Shown: positions 9,175-18,223 of the stretch, piece by piece
How positions within the stretch are numbered: position 1 is the first letter of the stretch
Layout of the letters: each line of letters begins with the position of its first letter
Notes under the pieces: model-generated
Database searches by the model: none
Seen by the model: only the letters and a program-made list of their open reading frames with translations
Told to the model about the DNA's origin: nothing
NCBI RefSeq assembly: GCF_017877135.1
Contig: NZ_JAGIPH010000004.1
Location: forward strand, 310,001-374,000
Origin: Neorhizobium galegae
Lineage (GTDB): Bacteria; Pseudomonadota; Alphaproteobacteria; Rhizobiales; Rhizobiaceae
DNA: 64,000 nt
Reading direction: 5' to 3'
Made by a program: the position numbers and the translations under genes

Positions 9175-10200
9175 ATGAAGCCGACTGTTCACGATATTGC
9201 TGCCCATGCAGGCGTCAGCCTTGCAACCGTGGACCGTGTGCTGAACGGTCGAAGCGGCGTGCGCGCAGTCACCCGGCAGCGGGTGGAAGAGGCTGTGGCA
9301 GCGCTCGGTTTCGTGCGCGACATGGCCGCTGCCAATCTGGCCAAGGGCCGCGTCTACACCTTCACCTTCATCCTGCCGGCCAACGACAATTCCTTCATGA
9401 TCGGCCTGCGCGGCGAGGTGGCGGCGGCCGCAAGGCGTGCCGCGGCCGAGCGCATGGCGCTCCGCATCATCGATGTACCGGCCTTTGACGTGCCGGCGCT
9501 TGTCGCCGCGCTCGAGGCGGTGGCGGACGCACGGCCGGATGGCGTTGCCTTCGTCGCAATCGATGCGCCGCCGGTGCGCGCCGTCGCACAACGGCTGGTG
9601 GCGGCCGGCATCCCCGTCGTCACGCTCGTCTCGGATCTCGGCGAGGCGTCCCGCACGCATTACGCGGGGATCGACAATATCGCGGCCGGCCGCACCGCCG
9701 GCATGCTTACCGGCCGCTTCCTGCAGGGGCGCGCAGGCCCCGTGCTGCCGCTGTCCGGTTCGCTGATGGTGCGCGACCACCGCGAACGGCTGGACGGCTT
9801 TGCTGCCGTCATGGCGGAACGCTTTGCCGAACGCGCAATCCTCGCGCCGGTGGAAGGCCGCGACGATCCGGCGCGGACGGAAGACCTGGTGGGGGAGGCG
9901 CTCTCGATCCACGGCGATCTGGCCGGCATCTACAGTTTCGGCGCCGGCAATCGCGGCCTCATCCGCGCCATCGAGCGGCTGCCGGCGAAGACGCGTCCCG
10001 TCGTCATCCTGCATGAGCTCACCGATGTCACACGCGCGGCACTTGTCTCTGATCTGATCGACGCGGTGCTCAATCAGGATGCCGGTCATGAAGTGCGCAG
10101 CACGATCCGGGTGCTGAAGGCGGCGGCCGATGGATCAACCGTGGTGGAGGCGCAGGAGCGCATCCGCATCGATATTTTCTTGAAAGACAACCTGCCCTGA
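9175..10200 (+). CDS. LacI-family transcriptional regulator (probable xylose-locus regulator)
   Basis: 341 aa. The N-terminal LacI helix-turn-helix reads TVHDIAAHAGVSLATVDRVLNG (residues 4-25). A periplasmic-binding-protein-like effector domain follows (YAGIDNIAAGRTAG and LSGSLMVRDHRERLDGF). A strong ribosome-binding site (GGGAGG) precedes the ATG. It ends 26 nt before xylB on the same strand, and xylA follows, so it probably senses xylose or a related sugar and is co-transcribed with the kinase. The assignment of the inducer is from context only. The AT-richer stretch 9120-9160 probably holds the promoter, but I could not fix an operator there. Confidence 0.85.
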   Translation: MKPTVHDIAAHAGVSLATVDRVLNGRSGVRAVTRQRVEEAVAALGFVRDMAAANLAKGRVYTFTFILPANDNSFMIGLRGEVAAAARRAAAERMALRIIDVPAFDVPALVAALEAVADARPDGVAFVAIDAPPVRAVAQRLVAAGIPVVTLVSDLGEASRTHYAGIDNIAAGRTAGMLTGRFLQGRAGPVLPLSGSLMVRDHRERLDGFAAVMAERFAERAILAPVEGRDDPARTEDLVGEALSIHGDLAGIYSFGAGNRGLIRAIERLPAKTRPVVILHELTDVTRAALVSDLIDAVLNQDAGHEVRSTIRVLKAAADGSTVVEAQERIRIDIFLKDNLP

Positions 10201-10226
10201 CAGGCAGCATGAGGAGGACTACCAGC

Positions 10227-11675
10227 ATGTATCTCGGTCTCGATCTCGGCACGTCCGGCGTCAAAGCCATGCTGATCGATGTGACCCAGCGCGTCATCGG
10301 CTCGGCCACCGCCGCCATCGATGTCTCGCGCCCGCATCCGGGCTGGTCGGAACAGGATCCGGCCGACTGGATCCGCGCGACGGAAGAGGCGGTCGCGGGT
10401 CTGAAGGCCACCCATGGGGCGGCTCTGGCGGCCGTGCGCGGCATCGGCCTCTCCGGCCATATGCATGGCGCAACTTTGATCGATGCTGACGACAAGGTGC
10501 TGCGCCCCTGCATCCTGTGGAACGACACCCGCTCCTTTGCCGAGGCGGCGAACCTGGATGCCGATCCGCGCTTTCGCGCCTTGACCGGCAATATCGTCTT
10601 TCCGGGCTTCACCGCGCCAAAGCTTGTCTGGGTGAAGAACAACGAGCCGGAGATCTTTGCCAAGGTGGCCAAGGTGCTGCTGCCGAAGGATTATCTCAGG
10701 CTCTGGCTGTCCGGTGAACACATCTCCGAAATGTCCGATTCCGCCGGCACCAGTTGGCTCGATACCGGCAAGCGGGCCTGGTCGTCCGAGCTTCTTGCCG
10801 CGACCGACCTTCAGGAAAGCCAGATGCCGGCCCTGGTGGAGGGCACGGCCGAGGCCGGGCGTCTCCGCCCCGAGCTTGCTGCCGCCTGGGGCATGACGCA
10901 GAGCGTGGTGATTGCCGGTGGCGCCGGCGATAATGCGGCGTCGGCCTGCGGCATGGGAACGGTGGCGGAAGGCCACGCCTTCGTGTCGCTCGGCACCTCC
11001 GGCGTTCTTTTTGCGGCAAACGGCTCCTACCTGCCGAAGCCGGAAAGTGCGGTCCATGCCTTCTGCCATGCCTTGCCGAACACCTGGCACCAGATGGGCG
11101 TCATCCTGTCGGCCACCGATGCGCTGAACTGGCATGCGAAGGTCACCGGAAAGACGGCCGGCGAGCTTTCCGCCGAGGTGGGCGATATCCTGCATGCGCC
11201 GACCGGCGTCACCTTCCTTCCCTATCTTTCGGGCGAGCGCACGCCGCACAATGACGCAAAAATCCGTGGCGCCTTCATTGGCCTTGGCCATGAGACCGAC
11301 CGTACAGCACTCACCCAGGCCGTGATGGAAGGCGTGACGTTTGCCATCCGCGACAGCCTTGAGGCGCTGAAATCCGCCGGCACCCGCATCGACCGCGTCA
11401 CTGCCATCGGCGGCGGTTCGCGCTCGCGCTACTGGCTGTCGTCGATTGCCACGGCGCTTGGCGTGCCGGTCGATATTCCGGCCGACGGTGATTTCGGCGC
11501 AGCCTTTGGCGCTGCCCGCCTCGGGCTGATTGCCGCAACCGGCGCCGATCCGCTTGCCGTCTGCACCGCGCCGGAGACGGCCGAGACGGTCGAGCCGGTC
11601 GCAGGTCTGACATCGGCTTACGACACCGCCTATCACCGTTATCGGGCGCTTTATCCGGCGATCCGAGGACTTTGA
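10227..11675 (+). CDS. xylB: Xylulokinase
   Basis: FGGY-family sugar kinase (482 aa) that phosphorylates D-xylulose with ATP to xylulose 5-phosphate. The N-terminal phosphate-binding motif GLDLGTSGVKAM is at residues 4-15. The xylulokinase-typical GLSGHMHGATLID follows near residue 78. The family signature region GVTFAIRDSLEALK and the C-terminal GGGSRSRYWLSSIA are present. ATG 10227 is preferred over ATG 10209 because it has GAGGAGG about 10 nt upstream and begins directly at the kinase fold. It pairs with xylA downstream, although a repeat element separates them. Confidence 0.93.
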   Translation: MYLGLDLGTSGVKAMLIDVTQRVIGSATAAIDVSRPHPGWSEQDPADWIRATEEAVAGLKATHGAALAAVRGIGLSGHMHGATLIDADDKVLRPCILWNDTRSFAEAANLDADPRFRALTGNIVFPGFTAPKLVWVKNNEPEIFAKVAKVLLPKDYLRLWLSGEHISEMSDSAGTSWLDTGKRAWSSELLAATDLQESQMPALVEGTAEAGRLRPELAAAWGMTQSVVIAGGAGDNAASACGMGTVAEGHAFVSLGTSGVLFAANGSYLPKPESAVHAFCHALPNTWHQMGVILSATDALNWHAKVTGKTAGELSAEVGDILHAPTGVTFLPYLSGERTPHNDAKIRGAFIGLGHETDRTALTQAVMEGVTFAIRDSLEALKSAGTRIDRVTAIGGGSRSRYWLSSIATALGVPVDIPADGDFGAAFGAARLGLIAATGADPLAVCTAPETAETVEPVAGLTSAYDTAYHRYRALYPAIRGL

Positions 11676-11682
11676 GGAAATT

Positions 11683-11793
11683 GCCCCTCACCCTGACCCT
11701 CTCCCCGCACGCGGGGAGAGGGAACGGAACGGCTGCGGCGCAACCCCTTCTCCCCGTGAACGGGGAGAAGGTGCCGGCAGGCGGATGAGGGGC
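11683..11793. repeat. RIME1-like intergenic mosaic element (two palindromes)
   Basis: A 111-bp element bounded by GCCCCTCA (11683-11690) and its inverse TGAGGGGC (11786-11793). Inside are two perfect hairpins: a 12-bp stem with a 2-nt loop (11697-11722) and an 11-bp stem with a 4-nt loop (11746-11771). Size and two-palindrome layout match the rhizobial intergenic mosaic element RIME1. It starts 8 nt after the xylB stop and sits inside the presumed xylBA operon. Confidence 0.8.
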
Positions 11794-11846
11794 AGCGCTG
11801 TAAGGCGCACGGACAGGAATAGACACCCACCAAGGAGGAACCACCC

Positions 11847-13157
11847 ATGTCGACAGGCTTTTTCGGCGATATCGCCAAGATCAAATATGAAGGTCCGGAC
11901 AGCACCAATCCGCTCGCCTTCCGTTACTACCAGCCCGACGAGATCGTGCTCGGCAAGCGCATGGAAGACCATCTGCGCTTTGCCGTTGCCTATTGGCACA
12001 CGTTCGTCTGGCCGGGCACGGACCCGTTCGGCGGCAACACCTTCGAGCGTCCCTGGTTCAAGGACACGATGGATGCGGCCAAGCTGAAAGCCGACGTGGC
12101 CTTCGAATTCTTCCAGCTGCTCGGCGCGCCCTATTACTGCTTCCATGACGCCGATGTACGCCCGGAAGGCGGCTCGTTTGCCGAAAACACCAAGAACCTC
12201 AACGCAATCGTCGATCACTTCGAAAAGAAGCAGGCCGAAACCGGCGTGAAGCTCCTCTGGGGCACGGCGAACATGTTCTCGCATCGCCGTTATATGTCGG
12301 GTGCCGCGACCAATCCGGATCCGGACGTCTTTGCCTTTGCGGCAGCCACCGTAAAGACCTGCATGGATGCCACCCAGCGTCTCGGCGGCGAGAACTACGT
12401 GCTGTGGGGCGGCCGCGAAGGCTATGAAACGCTCCTCAACACGGATCTCGGCCGTGAGCTGGACCAGATGGGCCGCTTCCTCAACCTTGTGGTGGAATAC
12501 AAGCACAAGATCGGCTTCAAGGGTGCCATCCTCATCGAGCCGAAGCCGCAGGAGCCGTCGAAGCACCAGTATGACTATGACGTCGCCACGGTCTACGGCT
12601 TCCTCAAGAAGCATGGCCTGGAGAACGAGGTGAAGGTGAACATCGAGCAGGGCCACGCCATCCTTGCCGGCCACACCTTCGAGCATGAGCTGGCGCTGGC
12701 CAATGCGCTCGGCATCTTCGGCTCCATCGACATGAACCGCAACGACTACCAGTCCGGCTGGGATACGGACCAGTTCCCGAACAACGTGCCGGAAATGGCC
12801 CTGGCCTATTACCAGGTTCTCGCCGGTGGCGGCTTCACCACGGGCGGCACCAATTTCGATGCCAAGCTTCGTCGCCAGTCGATCGATCCGGCCGATCTGC
12901 TGATCGGCCATATCGGCGGCATGGATTGCTGCGCCCGCGGCCTGAAGGCAGCCGCAAAGATGATCGAGGACAAGGCGCTTTCGGCTCCGCTCGAAGCCCG
13001 CTATGCCGGCTGGGCCTCGGACGACAGCCAGAAGATGCTGCGCGGCGAGCTGTCGCTCGATGACATCGCAGCGCTTGTCGAAGCCAAGAACATCAACCCG
13101 CAGCCCAAATCCGGCCAGCAGGAACTTCTGGAAAATATCGTCAACCGCTACGTCTGA
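11847..13157 (+). CDS. xylA: Xylose isomerase
   Basis: Metal-dependent TIM-barrel isomerase (436 aa, normal for the long class II type) converting D-xylose to D-xylulose. The catalytic-histidine region [13 protein letters not shown] places the His at residue 100. The metal-binding motif [10 protein letters not shown] and the region [18 protein letters not shown] (read as VNIEQGHA) are present, as is the C-terminal [12 protein letters not shown]. An AAGGAGG ribosome-binding site precedes the ATG. With xylB it makes the isomerase pathway of xylose use. No xylose transporter is adjacent unless the downstream ABC system serves it. Confidence 0.96.
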   Translation: MSTGFFGDIAKIKYEGPDSTNPLAFRYYQPDEIVLGKRMEDHLRFAVAYWHTFVWPGTDPFGGNTFERPWFKDTMDAAKLKADVAFEFFQLLGAPYYCFHDADVRPEGGSFAENTKNLNAIVDHFEKKQAETGVKLLWGTANMFSHRRYMSGAATNPDPDVFAFAAATVKTCMDATQRLGGENYVLWGGREGYETLLNTDLGRELDQMGRFLNLVVEYKHKIGFKGAILIEPKPQEPSKHQYDYDVATVYGFLKKHGLENEVKVNIEQGHAILAGHTFEHELALANALGIFGSIDMNRNDYQSGWDTDQFPNNVPEMALAYYQVLAGGGFTTGGTNFDAKLRRQSIDPADLLIGHIGGMDCCARGLKAAAKMIEDKALSAPLEARYAGWASDDSQKMLRGELSLDDIAALVEAKNINPQPKSGQQELLENIVNRYV

Positions 13158-13182
13158 GCGGGACATTCCTGACGCGACAGCA

Positions 13183-13213
13183 AGCCGGGGCAGACCATCG
13201 CCCCGGCTTTTTC
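13183..13213 (+). terminator. Rho-independent terminator after xylA
   Basis: AGCCGGGG (13183-13190) pairs with CCCCGGCT (13201-13208) over a 10-nt loop, followed by a T run. It lies between the convergent xylA and the minus-strand lacI gene. Confidence 0.85.
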
Positions 13214-13227
13214 ATGCGCAGAGCGCT

Positions 13228-14247
13228 TTAACGCCTTGCCGGTTCCGACACCGACCCGCGCACGATCAGGTCCGGCAGGATGAGGATCTCGCGATGCTCC
13301 GAACCTGTCTGGCCGAGATTTTGGAGAAGCAGCGCCATGGCCTGTCGGCCGATGGCCGAGCGTGGCTGGCGGATGGTGGTGAGCGCCGGCTTCACATAGG
13401 TCGCCTGCGGCACATCGTCGAAACCGATAACGGAAAAATCCCGCGGCAGGTCATAGCCGCGCGCCGAAAGCCCGTTGATGACGCCAAGTGCCGTCGCATC
13501 GTTGACGCAGCAGAAGGCGGTGGGCAGCGTATCGCGCATGAACAGTTGTTCGACGGCAAGGCGGCCGCTTTCAATCGTGCCGTCGCCATCGAGCACCATG
13601 CGCTGGTTGGCGGGAATGCGGGCCGCATCCATGGCCAGATCATAGCCCTTGCGGCGGCGCTGGTGGCCAAGCCGCGTCTTGCTGTCGCCGATGAAGGCGA
13701 TGCGGCGATGACCGTAGGAGAGAAGATGTTCCGCCGCTTTTCGCCCGCCCGCCTGGTCATCCACTCCGACGTAAGGAGTGGCGCTGTCGAACACCGGTTC
13801 GAACACGGCAACGGAGGGCGGCAGGCGCTCGCTCACCACCTGATGGCCAAACGGCTGGTGGCCGGTAAACAGCACCATGCCGGCCGCCTGGCTGGAACTT
13901 AGGAATTTCAGGTATTCCAGCCCGCGCTCGGGGTCGTTCTGGGTATGGCCGATCAGCACGCCATAGCCATGGGCGCGCGCCTCGTTTTCCAGCCCGATCA
14001 GGATCGAGGAGAAATTCGGGTCGCCGATATCGGGCGCCAGCACCAGGATCATGTTGGAGCGGCCCATGCGCAGCGAGCGGGCCATGGCATTGGTGGTATA
14101 GCCGGTAATCGCAATCGCCTGGTTCACCCGCTGACGGGTGGATTTCGCAACCTTGTCCGGCATGTGGATGGCGCGGCTGACCGTTGCAATCGACACCTCG
14201 GCCAGGCGGGCGACATCTTCGATCGTGGCGGGCGCTGAATTCGACAA
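13228..14247 (-). CDS. LacI-family repressor of the adjacent sugar operon
   Basis: 339 aa. The helix-turn-helix TIEDVARLAEVSIATVSRAI occupies residues 8-27, and the hinge region ends in MARSLRMGRSNMI. The effector domain carries LacI-family landmarks VGVDDQAGGRKAAEHLLSYGHRRIAFIG and VIGFDDVP. It is divergent from the ABC-transporter operon starting at 14444. The intergenic region holds two copies of a perfect LacI-type operator, so local control is very likely. The effector is unknown but should be the sugar taken up by the operon or a product of it. Confidence 0.9.
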   Translation of the reverse strand: MSNSAPATIEDVARLAEVSIATVSRAIHMPDKVAKSTRQRVNQAIAITGYTTNAMARSLRMGRSNMILVLAPDIGDPNFSSILIGLENEARAHGYGVLIGHTQNDPERGLEYLKFLSSSQAAGMVLFTGHQPFGHQVVSERLPPSVAVFEPVFDSATPYVGVDDQAGGRKAAEHLLSYGHRRIAFIGDSKTRLGHQRRRKGYDLAMDAARIPANQRMVLDGDGTIESGRLAVEQLFMRDTLPTAFCCVNDATALGVINGLSARGYDLPRDFSVIGFDDVPQATYVKPALTTIRQPRSAIGRQAMALLLQNLGQTGSEHREILILPDLIVRGSVSEPARR

Positions 14248-14369
14248 GGCTTGGCGACCATCTGCTGGAGAGGTATCCGGCTCGGGACGCCCGGATAGCC
14301 GGAGACGTTAGCGATGCAATGAGCGCAGAGGAAGCCGGGTGGAACGGATAATCCCCTGATTTTCATAAA

Positions 14370-14383
14370 TGTAAACCTTTACA
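14370..14383. promoter_or_regulatory. LacI-type operator O1 (TGTAAA-cc-TTTACA)
   Basis: A 14-bp hyphenated palindrome in the lacI/ABC divergent region. It is the mirror image of O2 at 14391-14404. The centres are 21 bp apart, about two helical turns, so two repressor dimers could bind the same DNA face. Confidence 0.8.
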
Positions 14384-14406
14384 TCAGGGGTGTAAAGGTT
14401 TACACG
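14378..14406 (+). promoter_or_regulatory. Possible operon promoter overlapping both operators
   Basis: TTTACA (14378-14383, right half of O1) and TACACG (14401-14406, right half of O2) are 17 nt apart. On the other strand TTTACA (14396-14391) and TACATT (14373-14368) have the same spacing toward the repressor gene. The -35 and -10 boxes would therefore be built into the operators in both directions. Promoter activity is inferred from spacing only. Confidence 0.4.
14391..14404. promoter_or_regulatory. LacI-type operator O2 (TGTAAA-gg-TTTACA)
   Basis: Second perfect 14-bp hyphenated palindrome, 40 nt upstream of the ABC ATPase start codon. Together O1 and O2 form a larger inverted repeat centred on 14387. 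Confidence 0.8.
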
Positions 14407-14443
14407 ATGAGAGGTGGTTGAGGAGCCACCGGGGAGGGTTTGC

Positions 14444-15970
14444 ATGATATCGGGCAGGGACGAGGCGCGGCAACCCGTGCTCGTAGGGGAGCGCATCTCC
14501 AAGTCTTTCGGCGACGTGCAGGTGCTGTTCAGCGTCGATTTCGACGTTATGCCCGGCGAAATCCATGCGCTAATGGGCGAAAACGGCGCCGGCAAATCGA
14601 CGCTGGTCAAGATCCTGTCCGGCTTCGAACAGCCGACATCGGGCCGCATCCTGCTGGACGGCCAGCCGGTGACGCTTCCGCGCAATGGGGCGGCCGAAAG
14701 CCTCGGCATCGTCATCATCCACCAGGAATTCAATCTTGCCGAACACCTGACCGTGGCGGAAAGTCTCTATCTCGGCCGCGAAGTCACCCGTTTCGGTATT
14801 CTGGACCGGCGTTTCATGCGCCGGGAAACGCGCCGAGTGCTGGACGAACTGGGCTCCCACATCGATGAAAATGCGCTGATCGGATCGCTCGCCGTGGCCG
14901 ACAAGCAGATGGTGGAGATCGCAAAAGCGATCAGCCGCGATGCCCGCATCATCTTCATGGACGAGCCGACGGCGGTTCTGTCGCGCGAGGAGACCGCGAT
15001 CCTGTTTCGCGAGGTGCGCAAGCTGCGCGAAAAGGGCACGAGCTTCGTGTTCGTCTCCCACAAACTGGACGAGGTGATGGAGCTCACCGACCGCGTGACG
15101 GTGCTGCGCGATGGCCAATGGGTCAAGACTGCGCCGACATCGGCGCTCGACGGCGAAGCGATTGCCCAACTGATGGTGGGGCGTGAGCTGTCCAGCCTTT
15201 ATCCCGCAAAGCACGAGCCGGATGTGGATGAGGAGGTTGTGCTGTCGGTCAGCGGGCTGTCCACCGGTTATGTGCGCGATGCCAGTTTCGATCTGCGCAA
15301 GGGCGAGGTGCTGGGTTTTTCCGGCCTGATCGGCTCCGGTCGCACCGAACTGATGGAGGCAGTCGCCGGTCTTCGCCCACGCGCCTCCGGCGTGGTGTCG
15401 ATCCGCGGCAAGCAGCTTGTGGCGGGCGATTTTCGCGCCGCCAATGCCGAAGGTCTTGCCTATATGACCAAGGACCGCAAGGGACGCGGCCTGCTGCTTG
15501 GCGAGGGCATGACGGTAAACCTCACGCTGCAGGCGATCGACCAGCATCTGCGCCATGGCTATCTCGATCCGAAAAGCGAGGCCAAGGCAATGATGCGGGC
15601 GAAGCGTCGCTTCGACATCCGCGTGCGCGACGAGCATGTGCGGGCAGGGCGCATGTCGGGTGGCAACCAGCAGAAGCTGCTGCTTGCCAAGATCATGGAA
15701 ATCGAGCCGAACATCATCATCATCGATGAGCCGACGCGCGGCATCGATGTCGGCACCAAGCAGCAGATCTATCATTTCATCGCAGCGCTTGCGCGCGAGG
15801 GCCGCTCGATCATCGTGGTGTCCTCGGAAATGCCGGAGGTGATCGGTCTTTGCACCCGCGTTGCCGTCATGCGCGAGGGGCGCATCGTCGGCATGCTGGA
15901 GGGCGAAGAAATTTCCGAACAGCAGATCATGCGCTATGCGGCCGGCCTTCGGCGGCAGCTGGCAAGCTGA
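14444..15970 (+). CDS. Sugar ABC transporter, double ATPase subunit (RbsA/MglA type)
   Basis: 508-aa tandem-ATPase subunit of a carbohydrate importer. In the first cassette, Walker A is GENGAGKST (residues 45-53) and Walker B is IIFMDEPTAVLS. The second cassette has the degenerate Walker A GLIGSGRTE usual for this family, the signature MSGGNQQK and IIIIDEPTRGIDVG. ATG 14444 has GGGGAGGG upstream; a GTG at 14414 would add ten residues and is less likely. First gene of the operon with permease (16059), binding protein (17145), isomerase/epimerase (18224) and oxidoreductase (19447), under the twin operators. Confidence 0.93.
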   Translation: MISGRDEARQPVLVGERISKSFGDVQVLFSVDFDVMPGEIHALMGENGAGKSTLVKILSGFEQPTSGRILLDGQPVTLPRNGAAESLGIVIIHQEFNLAEHLTVAESLYLGREVTRFGILDRRFMRRETRRVLDELGSHIDENALIGSLAVADKQMVEIAKAISRDARIIFMDEPTAVLSREETAILFREVRKLREKGTSFVFVSHKLDEVMELTDRVTVLRDGQWVKTAPTSALDGEAIAQLMVGRELSSLYPAKHEPDVDEEVVLSVSGLSTGYVRDASFDLRKGEVLGFSGLIGSGRTELMEAVAGLRPRASGVVSIRGKQLVAGDFRAANAEGLAYMTKDRKGRGLLLGEGMTVNLTLQAIDQHLRHGYLDPKSEAKAMMRAKRRFDIRVRDEHVRAGRMSGGNQQKLLLAKIMEIEPNIIIIDEPTRGIDVGTKQQIYHFIAALAREGRSIIVVSSEMPEVIGLCTRVAVMREGRIVGMLEGEEISEQQIMRYAAGLRRQLAS

Positions 15971-16058
15971 GGCAAAAAGCCCGTCTCAAGGGCAGTTAAA
16001 ACAAGACGACGAAAGGCAGGCCGCCGGATGCGGGATCTGCCGGGGAGCCAGGGAACAC

Positions 16059-17069
16059 ATGACGAGCGACACCCAAGCGGATGCAAGCCCTCGCCGGGCC
16101 AGAACCTGGCGCGATATCGATCTTCGGGCTGTCGCCCCGTTTGCAGCGCTATTTCTGCTGCTCATCGTCGGCGCCATGGTCAACCCGAACTTCATCGGGC
16201 TGAACAATCTCTCCAATGTCGCCACCCGCTCGGCCTTCATTGCCATCATCGCGGTCGGTGCCACCTTCGTCATTTCGTCCGGCGATCTCGACCTGTCGGT
16301 CGGCTCCATGGTGGCCTTTGTCGCAAGCCTCATGATCCTGTTCATGAATTCCGGCGTCATTGCCGATCCTGCCCTGATGCTTCTGGCGGCGATCGTGCTC
16401 ACGCTCGTCATCGGCTCGCTCTGCGGCCTCGTAAACGGCCTCATCACGACGGTCGGGCGCATCGAACCGTTCATTGCCACGCTTGGCACCATGGGCATCT
16501 ATCGCGGCCTCACCACCTGGCTCAGCCAAGGCGGTGCCATCACGCTGCGCTCGGCCGAGCAGCAGGCGCTCTATCGCCCGGCCTATTTCGGCTCCGTGCT
16601 TGGCGTTCCGGTGCCGATCCTCGTCATCCTGGCCGTCACCGCCATTGCCGCCTTCATCCTTTATCGCACGCGCTATGGCCGTCATGTGACGGCGGTGGGC
16701 TCGAGCCGGGACGTGGCGCGCTACTCCGGCATCGCGGTCGACAAGGTGCGCACGGCGGCCTTCATCATCCAGGGGCTTTGCGTGGCGATCGCGGTTCTTC
16801 TTTACGTGCCGCGTCTCGGCTCAACCTCGGCCACCACCGGCATGCTGTGGGAATTGCAGGCGATTACCGCCGTCGTCGTCGGCGGCACGGCGCTGAAGGG
16901 TGGGGCGGGGCGTGTCTGGGGCACGATCTGCGGCGCCTTCATCCTCGAGCTCGTCGGCAACATCATGCTTCTGTCGAATTTCATCTCGGAATATCTGATC
17001 GGCGCCATCCAGGGCACGATCATCATCATCGCAATGCTCGTCCAGCGTTCGCTGGCGCGCAAAACGTGA
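16059..17069 (+). CDS. Sugar ABC transporter permease (RbsC type)
   Basis: 336-aa inner-membrane permease of the ribose/galactoside class, with about ten hydrophobic segments. Family landmarks are NPNFIGLNNLSNVATRSAFIAI near residue 45, the GDLDLSVGSMVAF motif near residue 80, and GVNGLI-like text (LCGLVNGLITTVGRIEPFIATLGTMGIYRG). The C-terminal AVVVGGTALKGGAGRVWGT is also typical. The upstream reading frame is open through 15861 but overlaps the ATPase gene; the ATG at 16059 starts the recognisable N-terminus. It should form the channel with the ATPase encoded just upstream. Confidence 0.92.
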   Translation: MTSDTQADASPRRARTWRDIDLRAVAPFAALFLLLIVGAMVNPNFIGLNNLSNVATRSAFIAIIAVGATFVISSGDLDLSVGSMVAFVASLMILFMNSGVIADPALMLLAAIVLTLVIGSLCGLVNGLITTVGRIEPFIATLGTMGIYRGLTTWLSQGGAITLRSAEQQALYRPAYFGSVLGVPVPILVILAVTAIAAFILYRTRYGRHVTAVGSSRDVARYSGIAVDKVRTAAFIIQGLCVAIAVLLYVPRLGSTSATTGMLWELQAITAVVVGGTALKGGAGRVWGTICGAFILELVGNIMLLSNFISEYLIGAIQGTIIIIAMLVQRSLARKT

Positions 17070-17072
17070 CCT

Positions 17073-17101
17073 GACCGGGCCTTCGGGGTCGCCCGGTCTT
17101 T
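17073..17101 (+). other. Intercistronic hairpin before the binding-protein gene
   Basis: GACCGGGC (17073-17080) pairs with GCCCGGTC (17091-17098), followed by TTTG. It begins 4 nt past the permease stop codon and could act as a weak terminator or RNA-end stabiliser between permease and binding protein. Confidence 0.55.
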
Positions 17102-17144
17102 GTCGAAGGCCAAGATCCTGGACACAATGGGAGGAGAACAGGCA

Positions 17145-18089
17145 ATGAAGAAGAGCATTTTGGGACTGGCTTTGGCCATGTCGACAGTCTTCGGTGCAGC
17201 CCACGCGGCCGACACCAAAACCATCGGCGTATCGATTCCGGCCGCCGACCACGGCTGGACGGCCGGCGTCGTCTACCATGCCAACCGCGTGGCAGCGCTC
17301 CTGATGAAGGAGCATCCGGGCCTCAAGGTCGTCGTCAAGACCTCGCCTGATCCTGCAACCCAGGCAAATGCCCTGCAGGATCTCGAAATCCAGGGCATCG
17401 ATGCGCTGGTCATCCTGCCGACGGATCCGGATCCGCTGGTCAACGCCATCAAGGAAGTGAAGGGCAAGGGGACGTTCGTCTCGATCGTCGACCGTGCGCC
17501 GTCCGTCAATGACAACTCGGTGCGTGATCTCTATGTCGCCGGCAACAATCCGGCGCTCGGCGAAGTCGCTGGCGAATATATCAAGGCCAATACGCCGGAA
17601 GCACAGGTCGTCGTCATTCGCGGCCTGCCGATCCCGATCGACCAGCAGCGCCAGGATGGTTTCGACAAGGGCATTGCCGGCTCCAAGGTGAAAGTTCTCG
17701 ACCGCCAGTTCGGCAACTGGAACCGCGACGACGCCTTCAAGGTCATGCAGGATTACCTGACCAAATACCCGAAGATCGACGTGGTCTGGTGCCAGGATGA
17801 CGACATGGCGGTCGGCGTACTGCAGGCCATCGAACAGGCCAAGCGCACCGATATCAAATATGTCATCGGCGGTGCCGGCTCCAAGGACATGATCAAGAAG
17901 GTCATGGACGGCGACAAGACGATCCCCGTCGACGTGCTCTATCCGCCGTCGATGGTGGGCACGGCGATGGAACTGACCGCCGCTGCCATCTACGATCAGG
18001 TTCCGGTCCACGGCACCTACACGCTGGATGCGACGCTGATCACCAAGGACAACGCGAAAAACTACTATTTCCCGGACTCGCCCTTCTGA
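17145..18089 (+). CDS. Periplasmic sugar-binding protein (ribose-type, Peripla_BP_4)
   Basis: 314 aa with a cleavable signal peptide (MKKSILGLALAMSTVFGAAHA, cut near residue 22). The mature protein starts ADTKTIGVSIPAADHGW, the typical first strand of ribose/galactose-type binding proteins. Later landmarks are GIDALVILPTDPDPL, VVWCQDDDMAVGVLQAIEQ and the C-terminal TLDATLITKDN. GGAGGAG precedes the ATG. It delivers the substrate to the permease/ATPase encoded upstream. The gene is flanked by a hairpin on each side, which may allow it to accumulate above the membrane components. Substrate identity is not readable. Confidence 0.92.
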   Translation: MKKSILGLALAMSTVFGAAHAADTKTIGVSIPAADHGWTAGVVYHANRVAALLMKEHPGLKVVVKTSPDPATQANALQDLEIQGIDALVILPTDPDPLVNAIKEVKGKGTFVSIVDRAPSVNDNSVRDLYVAGNNPALGEVAGEYIKANTPEAQVVVIRGLPIPIDQQRQDGFDKGIAGSKVKVLDRQFGNWNRDDAFKVMQDYLTKYPKIDVVWCQDDDMAVGVLQAIEQAKRTDIKYVIGGAGSKDMIKKVMDGDKTIPVDVLYPPSMVGTAMELTAAAIYDQVPVHGTYTLDATLITKDNAKNYYFPDSPF

Positions 18090-18115
18090 GCGTGCATCAT
18101 ATCTGATGGAGAGCA

Positions 18116-18144
18116 GGCACCGCCCGGTTGCGCCGGGCGGTGCC
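18116..18144 (+). other. Perfect 12-bp intercistronic hairpin after the binding-protein gene
   Basis: GGCACCGCCCGG (18116-18127) and its exact inverse CCGGGCGGTGCC (18133-18144) enclose a 5-nt loop. No T run follows, so it is more likely an mRNA 3'-end stabiliser or processing structure than a full terminator. It separates the binding-protein gene from the catabolic genes downstream. Confidence 0.7.
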
Positions 18145-18223
18145 TCAAAAGTGCGGTTGTGCAAAAGGCCGTATTGGTTTAGCCGTGCTGTAACGTTGCA
18201 GTTTGATATCGGGAGGAGACGAT

